Source: Actinomycetes bacterium (GTDB taxonomy: Bacteria; Actinomycetota; Acidimicrobiia; Acidimicrobiales; Palsa-688). Taken from it: a DNA stretch of 11,307 bases. The notes below the pieces were generated by a model. That model was given only the letters and a program-made list of their open reading frames with translations, made no database searches and was not told the origin of the DNA. This document shows positions 6,004 through 11,307 of the stretch, in pieces. Each line of letters begins with the position of its first letter. Position 1 is the stretch's first letter. A program made the position numbers and the translations under genes. The stretch covers positions 1-11,307 of the forward strand of contig JAKACE010000008.1 in the NCBI GenBank assembly GCA_021821705.1, written 5' to 3'.

Positions 6004-7686
6004 GTGCGTCGTGCAGTGAGGCACCGAAGTCTTTCGGCACAGGTGCTCGTGATCCAGTCTGCGGTCCTCTTGCTGACCTTCCTTGCCGGCTTCGCACTCG
6101 TGGTCTGGTACCAGCTGGGCCAGCTCGACCACTCCTACGAGCAGCGCGCCCTCAGCGTTGCCCAGACGGTGGCGGTCGCACCCGGGTTGGTCGACGCAGT
6201 ACGGGACGGAGATCCCCACGGGGTGGTCCAGTCGATAGCAAGCAGGATCTGGCACGCCACCGGGGCCAGTTACGTGGTCGTGACCAATGCGCAGGGGATC
6301 CGCTACTCCCATCCCAACCCCAAGCTCATCGGGCTGCCCGTCTACAGCGACCCCGAGCCGGCGTCGAGCGAGCCGTTCCGCACCGGCAAGCCGTGGATCG
6401 GCATACAGGACGGGACCCTGGGGCAGACAGCCCGTGGAAAGGTGCCGCTCTTCGGGCCCCGCCACAGCATCGTCGGTGAGGTCTCCGTCGGCATACCGGT
6501 CGCCCGCGTCGAGGCCTACCTAGTCGGGGAGATCCCCACCATCGCTGCGGCCACCTCGGTGGCCCTGGCCTTCGGGGCAGCATTGTCGCTCCTGCTCACC
6601 CGGCGGCTGAAGCGCCAGACCCTGGGGCTCGAACTGGATGCCATCACGGGTCTGTTCCAGGAGCGCGAGGCGATGCTCCACGGCATCCGAGAGGGCGTGC
6701 TGGGCCTCGACACCCACAACCGGGTACGCCTGGCCAACGACGCAGCCAAGTCCATGCTCGGGCTACCACCTGACCACCTTGGCCGCCCGCTCACCGACAT
6801 CCTCGGCCGAGGCCGGCTCACCGACGTCATACTCGGCCGGGTGGACGGCACCGATCAGGTAGTGCTGGTCGGCGACCGCGTTGTCGTCGCCAACCGCATG
6901 CCGGTGCGCACGGAACGGGGCGGCCAGATCGGCTGGGTGGTCACCTTCCACGACCGCACCGAGACCGAGGGCCTCATGCGGGAACTGGACGCCGTGCTCG
7001 GCCTGACCGAGGCCCTCCGGGCGCAGTCGCACGAGTTCTCCAACCGCCTCCACGCACTGGTCGGCCTGGTGGAGCTGGGCCGCTACGACGAGGCGATCAA
7101 CTTCGTCACCGCCGTTTCCAACGCCCGTACGGGGCTGGCCGAGCAGCTCATGGGTTCGCTCGGCGACCCCATGGTCGTCGCCCTGCTACTGGCCAAGACC
7201 TCCGTCGCTCAGGAACGGGGCGTTGCACTGCGGGTGCTGTCCGAGCAACGCCTCGACGGTCGCCTGACCGAGGTCGGCGACGTGCTGACGGTCCTCGGCA
7301 ACCTCATAGACAATGCGATCGACGCGGCCGCGCTCGGCAACAGCGAGGCGGTGGTCCCTTCAGGCCCGCGCCCGGTCGTCGGGCCGCCCGACCAGGGTGG
7401 CGCCTGGGTGGAGGCTTCTTTCGCCGCCTCCGGCTCCGACCTGCTCATCCGCGTCCGCGACTCCGGTCCCGGCGTCGAGGACGCCAACCGCGAGGCCATC
7501 TTCGTCGACGGTTGGAGCACGAAGGGCTCGCTGACCGGGGCGCGGCGCGGGCTCGGGCTGGCGCTGGTGCGCCAGATCGTCCAGCGCCGAGGGGGCTTCA
7601 TCGAGATAGGAAAGGAGCAGGGTGCGGTGTTCTCAGTTCTGCTCCCGGGTTGTGTCCGGGTGGGCGCCGTAGGGGTGCCGGCATGA
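6004..7686 (+). CDS. CitA/DcuS-type sensor histidine kinase
   Basis: This 560-residue membrane kinase matches the CitA/DcuS family, which senses citrate or C4-dicarboxylates outside the cell. The order is TM1 (about 14-36), an extracellular PDC/Cache-like sensor (37-176), TM2 (177-199), a cytoplasmic PAS domain (about 220-325), the H-box SHEFSNRLH with phospho-acceptor His343 and Asn347, and an ATPase domain with N-box NLIDNAIDAA (Asn437), DSGPGV (486-491) and RRGLGLAL (Gly516, Gly518). In the sensor, GIRYSHP carries Arg100 and His103, and ARGKVP carries Arg144 and Lys146. These match the citrate-contacting Arg/His/Arg/Lys of CitA, so a carboxylate ligand is likely. I chose GTG 6004 because GGGAGG (5991-5996) lies seven bases upstream; the TTG at 5983 has none. 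It overlaps the regulator gene by ATGA and is divergent from the importer operon. Confidence 0.93.
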   Translation: MRRAVRHRSLSAQVLVIQSAVLLLTFLAGFALVVWYQLGQLDHSYEQRALSVAQTVAVAPGLVDAVRDGDPHGVVQSIASRIWHATGASYVVVTNAQGIRYSHPNPKLIGLPVYSDPEPASSEPFRTGKPWIGIQDGTLGQTARGKVPLFGPRHSIVGEVSVGIPVARVEAYLVGEIPTIAAATSVALAFGAALSLLLTRRLKRQTLGLELDAITGLFQEREAMLHGIREGVLGLDTHNRVRLANDAAKSMLGLPPDHLGRPLTDILGRGRLTDVILGRVDGTDQVVLVGDRVVVANRMPVRTERGGQIGWVVTFHDRTETEGLMRELDAVLGLTEALRAQSHEFSNRLHALVGLVELGRYDEAINFVTAVSNARTGLAEQLMGSLGDPMVVALLLAKTSVAQERGVALRVLSEQRLDGRLTEVGDVLTVLGNLIDNAIDAAALGNSEAVVPSGPRPVVGPPDQGGAWVEASFAASGSDLLIRVRDSGPGVEDANREAIFVDGWSTKGSLTGARRGLGLALVRQIVQRRGGFIEIGKEQGAVFSVLLPGCVRVGAVGVPA

Positions 7687-8393
7687 TAAGGACGCTGGTG
7701 GTGGACGACGACTTCAGGGTGGCGTCGGTCCACGCCGCCTACGTCGAAAAGGTGCCCGGCTTCGAGGTCGTGGGCCAGGTCCACTCGGCCCAGGCCCTGG
7801 TCGCCAGCCTGGCGACGCTCAAGCCCGACCTGGTCCTGCTCGACCTCTACCTGCCCGACCAGCACGGCTTGGATATCCTCAAGCGGCTCAGGCAGGCCGG
7901 GCCGGGGACCAACAACATCGACGTGATCGTCATCACGGCCGCCAGCGACGCGGCCAGTGTGCGCTCCGCAATGCAGTGCGGGGCCTTCCACTACCTGCTG
8001 AAGCCGTTCGGCTTCCAGGCCCTGCATGAGCGGCTCATCGCCTACCAGGGCATGCGCCGCCAGCTCGTGTCACTCCAGCAAGCCGACCAGCCGAGCGTCG
8101 ACCGCCTCTATTCGATGATGTCGGGACCGGGCCGGTCAGAGCCCAAGTCCCACACCCTCGAGGCGGTCGAGGAGCTGCTCGCCACTGCCGGCGACTGGTT
8201 GTCGGCCAACGAGGTCGCGACCAGGCTGGGCACGAGCCGGGCCACCTCCCAGCGCTACCTGAGCCGGCTCGAACTGGCCGGAAAGGTCTCAGTCGCCCTG
8301 CGCTACGGCGCCACCGGCCGGCCCGAGCACCTCTACCGCCACCAGGCCACCGAGCTGCCACAGACGGGCGGTGCGCTCTCTTCGAGCTCCTGA
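7683..8393 (+). CDS. CitB/DcuR-type response regulator
   Basis: This 236-residue transcription factor is the cognate partner of the upstream kinase, with its ATG overlapping the kinase stop codon (ATGA at 7683-7686). The receiver domain (1 to about 120) has the acidic cluster Asp8-Asp10, phospho-acceptor Asp54 in LLDLYLPDQHG, Thr85 in VITAAS and Lys107 in LLKPFG. The C-terminal part (about 157-222) is a winged-helix DNA-binding domain with WLSANEVATRLGTS and RATSQRYLSRLE, the CitB/DcuR arrangement rather than the OmpR or NarL type. Known members activate carboxylate transport and metabolism genes when their sensor binds ligand. The nearest candidate target is the divergent importer operon, with autoregulation also likely. 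The tail is Ser-rich. The family call is strong; the target is inferred from position. Confidence 0.93.
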   Translation: MIRTLVVDDDFRVASVHAAYVEKVPGFEVVGQVHSAQALVASLATLKPDLVLLDLYLPDQHGLDILKRLRQAGPGTNNIDVIVITAASDAASVRSAMQCGAFHYLLKPFGFQALHERLIAYQGMRRQLVSLQQADQPSVDRLYSMMSGPGRSEPKSHTLEAVEELLATAGDWLSANEVATRLGTSRATSQRYLSRLELAGKVSVALRYGATGRPEHLYRHQATELPQTGGALSSSS

Positions 8394-8398
8394 GAGCG
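8374..8398 (+). terminator. Small hairpin across the response-regulator stop codon
   Basis: CGCTCTC (8374-8380) and GAGAGCG (8392-8398) form a perfect 7-bp stem with an 11-base loop overlapping the stop codon at 8391-8393. There is no T-tract. It may help end the two-component transcript before the convergent HxlR gene, but the evidence is only the stem. Confidence 0.3.
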
Positions 8399-8439
8399 GG
8401 CCAACCCGGCGACCTGGGGAGGGACGGTCGCGGCCCGGC

Positions 8440-8473
8440 CCGGCGCTCATATGAAGCCGGCGCTCATATGAAG
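8440..8473. repeat. Perfect 17-bp tandem duplication at the HxlR stop codon
   Basis: CCGGCGCTCATATGAAG occurs at 8440-8456 and again, exactly and without a gap, at 8457-8473. Each copy contains CATATG. The second copy includes the HxlR stop codon and the codons for its last residues, so the unit looks like a replication-slippage duplication of the gene's 3' end. The protein is unaffected because the stop in the inner copy is read first. Confidence 0.85.
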
Positions 8474-8889
8474 CCCGGCTCCCGTCCTTCCTCGTCGCTG
8501 ACGGACCGCTGGCAGGTCGGGCAGTACCACCGAGCCTCCAATGCCGTCCCGCACTCGTAGTGGACCGGGCCGTCGTCAGCAACGCCCGCCTGCTGGGACC
8601 CCCACCTCGCCAGCAGGCGTACTGCGCCGGCTAGTTCCCGGCCCGAGGCCGTGAGGGCGTAGCTGTAGCGGGGCGGGCGGGCCGAGTACGGGGTAGCGAC
8701 CAGGATGCGCTGGCCCTCCAAGTGGCGCAGTCGTTGGGTGAGCACACTGGACGCGATGGCGCCGAGCACCTCTTGCAGCTCGTTGAAGCGCATGGCCCCG
8801 CCGAGCAGGGCGTTGACGATCAGAAGAGACCACCGGTCTCCTATCCGAGCCAGGGCGGTGTCGAGCCCGTCGACGGCTTGCTCCTGCAT
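8464..8889 (-). CDS. HxlR-family winged-helix transcriptional regulator with C-terminal Cys motif
   Basis: This 141-residue protein is an HxlR-type regulator, a family of small DNA-binding dimers often controlling a divergent gene in response to redox or reactive-compound stress. The core is clear: ARIGDRWSLLIVNALLGGAMRF (ARIGDRWSLLI, then GGAMRFNELQ), SSVLTQRLRHLE as recognition helix region, then the wing PPRYSYALTASGRELAGAV. The N-terminal cysteine that many members use for redox sensing is absent. Instead the C-terminus has His110, Cys113, Cys123 and Cys126 (H-x2-C-x9-C-x2-C), a possible zinc-ribbon or thiol switch. The ATG at 8889 has only a distant GGAG upstream, so an upstream non-ATG start cannot be excluded. 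It is divergent from the protease gene, sharing a palindromic operator, and is probably a repressor of both. Confidence 0.88.
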   Translation of the reverse strand: MQEQAVDGLDTALARIGDRWSLLIVNALLGGAMRFNELQEVLGAIASSVLTQRLRHLEGQRILVATPYSARPPRYSYALTASGRELAGAVRLLARWGSQQAGVADDGPVHYECGTALEARWYCPTCQRSVSDEEGREPGFI

Positions 8890-8931
8890 CCGGGCCAGTT
8901 TCGCTCCGGTCGGGACGGTACCGCCAGCTTC

Positions 8932-8959
8932 GTACTAACTTGCGACTTGCAAGTGACAA
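8932..8959 (-). promoter_or_regulatory. Candidate HxlR gene promoter overlapped by the operator
   Basis: Reading the minus strand, TTGTCA (8959-8954) and TAGTAC (8937-8932) are separated by 16 bases and resemble -35 and -10 boxes. The palindrome at 8938-8961 would cover almost the whole spacer, which suits autorepression. Confidence 0.4.
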
Positions 8960-8961
8960 GT
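8938..8961. promoter_or_regulatory. 24-bp palindromic operator, probable HxlR binding site
   Basis: The left half is ACTTG-CG-ACTTG (8938-8949) and the right half is CAAGT-GA-CAAGT (8950-8961). The 24 bp are a perfect dyad except for the CG/GA dinucleotides, with a perfect 10-bp centre ACTTGCAAGT at 8945-8954. It lies 48 bp before the HxlR start and 24 bp before the protease start. HxlR proteins are dimers that bind such dyads; four half sites suggest two dimers or an extended contact. Confidence 0.7.
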
Positions 8962-8985
8962 CTGGTTGATGAAGGGAGCCCGGGA

Positions 8986-9897
8986 ATGCCGGCAGTCGAC
9001 AGCATCGAAGAGGCGGTAAAGCAGGTCAGCAGCACGTTGGCGGGCAGCGTCGTCCGGATCGGCCGAGGCCCGGGGCGAGGTGGCGGGGTCGTGGTGGCCG
9101 AGGGAACGGTGCTCACCAACGCCCACAACCTACGGGGGGCTCAGACCACGGTCACCTTCACGGACGGGCGGGTCGAGCAGGGCCGTGTCGCCGGTGCCGA
9201 CCCGGACGGTGACCTGGCGGTGGTGCTGGTCCCGACAACGGGCGCAACGCTTGTCGAATGGCGCAGCGAGGCTCCCGCCGTCGGGACGGTCCTGCTGGCG
9301 CTCACTGCCCCGGCGGGCGGGGGCTTACGGGTCACCGTCGGCAGGGTCTCGGCAACCGGCCGAGCCTTTCGGGGGCCACGGGGCCACCTGGTCCCGGGCG
9401 GGCTCGAGCACACGGCGCCGCTGCCACACGGGTCGTCCGGCAGCCCGGTGGTGGATAGTGCAGGCAGGCTGGTGGGCCTCAGCACGCACCGCCTCGGGGA
9501 GGGCTTCTACCTGGCTGTACCGGCCGACGCGGGACTACGCACCCGCGTGGAGGCGCTCGCGCTGGGCGAGACACCCAAGCGTCGGTACCTCGGAGCGGCT
9601 CTACTGCCCGCACCGGCGGCGCGTCGGCTCAGGGCGGCCGTGGGCCTGCCCGAGCGCGACGGGCTGCTGGTCCATGCCCTCGAAGACGACGGGCCGGCCG
9701 CCCGGGCCGGGGTGCGCCCCGGTGACCTGCTCGTGGCGGCGGGGGGGCAGGCCCTGGCCTCCCACGACGACCTGCTGCGAGTGCTGGCCGGGCTGGCGGC
9801 CGGTGACGACCTGCGGCTCGGGGTGGTGCGGGGCGCCGACGAGCTCGAGATCCGCGTCAGTTTCGCCGAGACCGGCGGCGAACAGGGGGCGGCGTGA
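8986..9897 (+). CDS. Trypsin-like serine protease with C-terminal PDZ domain (HtrA-like, no signal peptide)
   Basis: This 303-residue protein is an HtrA/DegP-type protease. The trypsin-fold domain (about 15-190) has the full catalytic triad: His47 in LTNAHNL, Asp76 in DPDGDLAVV and Ser153 in HGSSGSPVVD. A PDZ domain follows (about 205-298), with ARAGVRPGDLLVAAGGQAL. Unlike most bacterial HtrA proteins it has no signal peptide or membrane anchor, so it should act in the cytoplasm unless the start is wrong. The ATG at 8986 has GGGAG (8974-8978) seven bases upstream; the frame remains open upstream but antisense to the HxlR gene, and no good site supports a longer start. The family degrades damaged proteins or cuts specific regulators. 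Control by the divergent HxlR protein is suggested by the operator 24 bp upstream. A hairpin at 9924-9957 follows. Confidence 0.88.
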   Translation: MPAVDSIEEAVKQVSSTLAGSVVRIGRGPGRGGGVVVAEGTVLTNAHNLRGAQTTVTFTDGRVEQGRVAGADPDGDLAVVLVPTTGATLVEWRSEAPAVGTVLLALTAPAGGGLRVTVGRVSATGRAFRGPRGHLVPGGLEHTAPLPHGSSGSPVVDSAGRLVGLSTHRLGEGFYLAVPADAGLRTRVEALALGETPKRRYLGAALLPAPAARRLRAAVGLPERDGLLVHALEDDGPAARAGVRPGDLLVAAGGQALASHDDLLRVLAGLAAGDDLRLGVVRGADELEIRVSFAETGGEQGAA

Positions 9898-9923
9898 CAG
9901 AGGGCGAGGGAGCCTGACGGCGA

Positions 9924-9957
9924 GGCCGCGCCCGGCCTGGAGCGGGTAGGCGCGGCC
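9924..9957 (+). terminator. GC-rich hairpin after the protease gene
   Basis: GGCCGCGCC (9924-9932) and GGCGCGGCC (9949-9957) form a perfect 9-bp stem with a 16-base loop, 26 bases after the protease stop codon. There is no T-run. Its position before the next gene suggests a transcription end for the protease. Confidence 0.5.
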
Positions 9958-10003
9958 GGTCCCGGGCGCACTCCAAGTGCGGCCCCTATGGGACAATGGT
10001 CGG

Positions 10004-10390
10004 GTGCCGTGGTTTGCCGGCTCAGCGGGTAGGAGCGACGAGCTGAACGAGCTACTTGCTCACGGCGGCGCAGCCGAAGAACTCCGGCTGGCCCTCCTAC
10101 TGGCCTCGGTACTTCGCCCCCTGGTGAGGCGCAGCGTGCCACCGCGCCTGGTCGAGGCCGGACCGGTCGCCCGCTCGGCCCGCCTGCACTTCGCCGACGG
10201 GACCACTGTCCTGGTCCGCAGCCTCCGCCCAGGGGACTTGGCGGTGCTCGCAGTTGTCATGCGCCGGTGCTCGGCCAGGCCCGTGTCCTGCACCGTGGCC
10301 CCCGACGGCAGCACGCAGCTCCAACTGGTCTGGCCGGGCGGCCACCGTCCGCTCGCCATGGAGGTGCTCGGCCTCGACCAGCCCGACTGA
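10004..10390 (+). CDS. Small protein of unknown function
   Basis: I do not recognise this protein of 128 residues. The N-terminal third is a Leu/Ala-rich amphipathic helix region (EELRLALLLASVLRPLVRR). The rest looks like alternating strands (ARLHFADGTTVLVRSL, PVSCTVAPDGSTQLQLVWPGG) with a single helix LAVLAVVMRRC between them. There is no signal peptide, membrane segment or known motif. Codon use matches the neighbours and the frame is clean, so it is probably real. The start is uncertain. GTG 10004 lies six bases after GACAAT (9992-9997), which resembles a -10 box and would give a leaderless mRNA, a common actinobacterial arrangement. GTG 9977 is an in-frame alternative. Neither has a clear ribosome binding site. 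It lies after a likely terminator and converges on the XdhC-type gene 40 bp away, so context gives no function. Confidence 0.6.
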   Translation: MPWFAGSAGRSDELNELLAHGGAAEELRLALLLASVLRPLVRRSVPPRLVEAGPVARSARLHFADGTTVLVRSLRPGDLAVLAVVMRRCSARPVSCTVAPDGSTQLQLVWPGGHRPLAMEVLGLDQPD

Positions 10391-10430
10391 ACGCCCTTGG
10401 AGGGGTTGCAGCCCGAGGCCGCAGCCGGGT

Positions 10431-11307
10431 TCAGGCCGGGTCGGGAAGGTTCACGGCGGGCACGGCGTGGACCGGTGCCGTGCCTTCGGTCAGGGGAAGG
10501 CCCGGGCGACCGCTCCGGAGGGCGACGATCTCGGCGCAGATCGAGACGGCTGTTTCCTCGGGCGAGGAAGCTCCCAGGTCGAGGCCCAGGGGGCCGCGCA
10601 AGCGGCCCAGGTCGGCGGCGCTCAGGCCCGCCTCCACCAGGCGCCTGCGACGGTCGGCTTGGGTCCGCCGGGACCCCATCACGCCTATGTAACCGGCGCG
10701 GGTGTGAACGGCGGCACGGATGGTGGGCACGTCGAACTTGGGGTCGTGGGTGAGCACACAGATGGCGTCGCGCGGCCCGAAGCCGTCGCCGGCGCCGGCC
10801 AGGTAGCGGTCGGCCCAGCCGACGACCACCTCGTCGGCCATCGGGAAGCGGGCCGCGGACGCGAACACCGAGCGGGCGTCGCAGACGGTCACCCTGTAGC
10901 CGAGCAGCTTGGCCTGCGCTGCCAGAGCGGCGGTGAAACTGGCGGCGCCGACGATGAGCATCCTGGGCGGGGCCGGGTAGGTGTCGACGAACACTCCCAG
11001 CCGTCTGGCCTCGCCGGCCGGTCCCGGGCTGTAGGTGTGGACGGCACTGCGCTCGGCCGCCAGGTCGGCCAGGGCGTCCTGGGCCACCTCCGGGCCGAAC
11101 AGGTCCGGCCGTTGCGGGTCAGCCGGTGCGCTGTCGCCCGCCGCCTTCAGGTCCGCTGCGGCCACGAGGGCCTTGGTCCCAACCAGGTCGGCCGGGCCCT
11201 CCACCACCTCCAGCAGGGCCACCCCGGCCCCGGCCCGGACACGGGCGGCCAGCTCGGCGACCCAGCCCGCCTGTGACGGCTCCAGCCTCTCCAGCAGCGT
11301 CCTGACC
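10431..11307 (-). CDS. xdhC: XdhC/CoxI-family molybdenum-hydroxylase maturation protein, 5' end outside the window
   Basis: The visible 291 codons (stop at 10431) match the XdhC/CoxI family. Known members bind molybdenum cofactor, promote its sulfuration and deliver it to xanthine dehydrogenase or aerobic CO dehydrogenase-type enzymes in the cytoplasm. The N-terminal domain shows VALLEVVEGPADLVGTKALV. The C-terminal Rossmann domain has MLIVGAASFTAALAAQAKLLG, CDARSVFASAARFP, LTHDPKFDVPTI, YIGVMGSRRTQADRR and PLGLDLGASSPEETAVSICAE. A GTG at 11222 could be mistaken for the start, but the frame continues with ERLEPSQAGWVAELAARVRAGAG to the edge, and family alignment requires those residues. It is therefore partial, missing its first residues. 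Whether it is XdhC or CoxI depends on the genes beyond the right edge, where a molybdenum hydroxylase would be expected. Confidence 0.9.
   Translation of the reverse strand, partial: VRTLLERLEPSQAGWVAELAARVRAGAGVALLEVVEGPADLVGTKALVAAADLKAAGDSAPADPQRPDLFGPEVAQDALADLAAERSAVHTYSPGPAGEARRLGVFVDTYPAPPRMLIVGAASFTAALAAQAKLLGYRVTVCDARSVFASAARFPMADEVVVGWADRYLAGAGDGFGPRDAICVLTHDPKFDVPTIRAAVHTRAGYIGVMGSRRTQADRRRRLVEAGLSAADLGRLRGPLGLDLGASSPEETAVSICAEIVALRSGRPGLPLTEGTAPVHAVPAVNLPDPA

Noticed and set aside
7209..8027. 272-codon minus-strand frame opposite the kinase/regulator junction
   Set aside because: Antisense to two genes with complete catalytic motifs, and no recognisable domain.
8722..8985. N-terminal extension of the protease frame
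   Set aside because: It is antisense to the HxlR gene, crosses the palindromic operator and adds no domain. ATG 8986 has a good ribosome binding site.
10254..11276. 340-codon plus-strand frame opposite the XdhC-type gene
   Set aside because: It is the Gly/Arg-rich antisense shadow of a well-conserved gene and has no domain signal.

Overview
The window is about 11.3 kb of very GC-rich bacterial DNA with strong G/C preference at third codon positions, frequent GTG starts and GGAGG-type ribosome binding sites. This fits a high-GC actinobacterium, possibly of the Acidimicrobiia type, but there is no rRNA or other marker gene, so the placement is an inference from style only. No tRNA, rRNA, CRISPR array, IS element or phage gene is visible.

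Layout, left to right. An OsmC-family protein (58-537, +) runs towards a strong dyad hairpin (646-688) that probably separates it from the converging transporter operon. On the minus strand, read from 5512 down to 701, is a complete branched-chain-amino-acid-type (HAAT family) ABC importer: permeases livH and livM, ATPases livG and livF, then the secreted solute-binding protein. The first four genes are overlapped or spaced by a few bases. The binding-protein gene follows an 86-bp gap with two tandem hairpins and has its own near-perfect ribosome binding site. A 491-bp divergent control region (5513-6003) separates this operon from a CitA/DcuS-type sensor histidine kinase (6004-7686, +) and its CitB/DcuR-type response regulator (7683-8393, +, ATGA overlap). 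That region holds a four-copy 14-bp G-rich tandem repeat, a terminator-like hairpin, several dyads and a TTGACA promoter element for the kinase.

Beyond this lie an HxlR-type repressor (8464-8889, -) and, divergent from it, a short HtrA-like trypsin-fold protease with a PDZ domain and no signal peptide (8986-9897, +). A near-perfect 24-bp palindrome made of four ACTTG half sites sits between them and is a likely HxlR operator. A small gene of unknown function (10004-10390, +) and the C-terminal part of an XdhC/CoxI-family molybdenum-hydroxylase maturation factor (10431-11307, -, running off the right edge) complete the window.

The most interesting system is the pairing of a CitA-like two-component system, whose sensor keeps the Arg/His/Arg/Lys residues of the citrate/C4-dicarboxylate receptors, with a divergent liv-type ABC importer. 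The simplest reading is that this importer takes up, or is induced by, a small carboxylate rather than being a housekeeping leucine transporter. The second is the HxlR/protease pair with its conspicuous shared operator.
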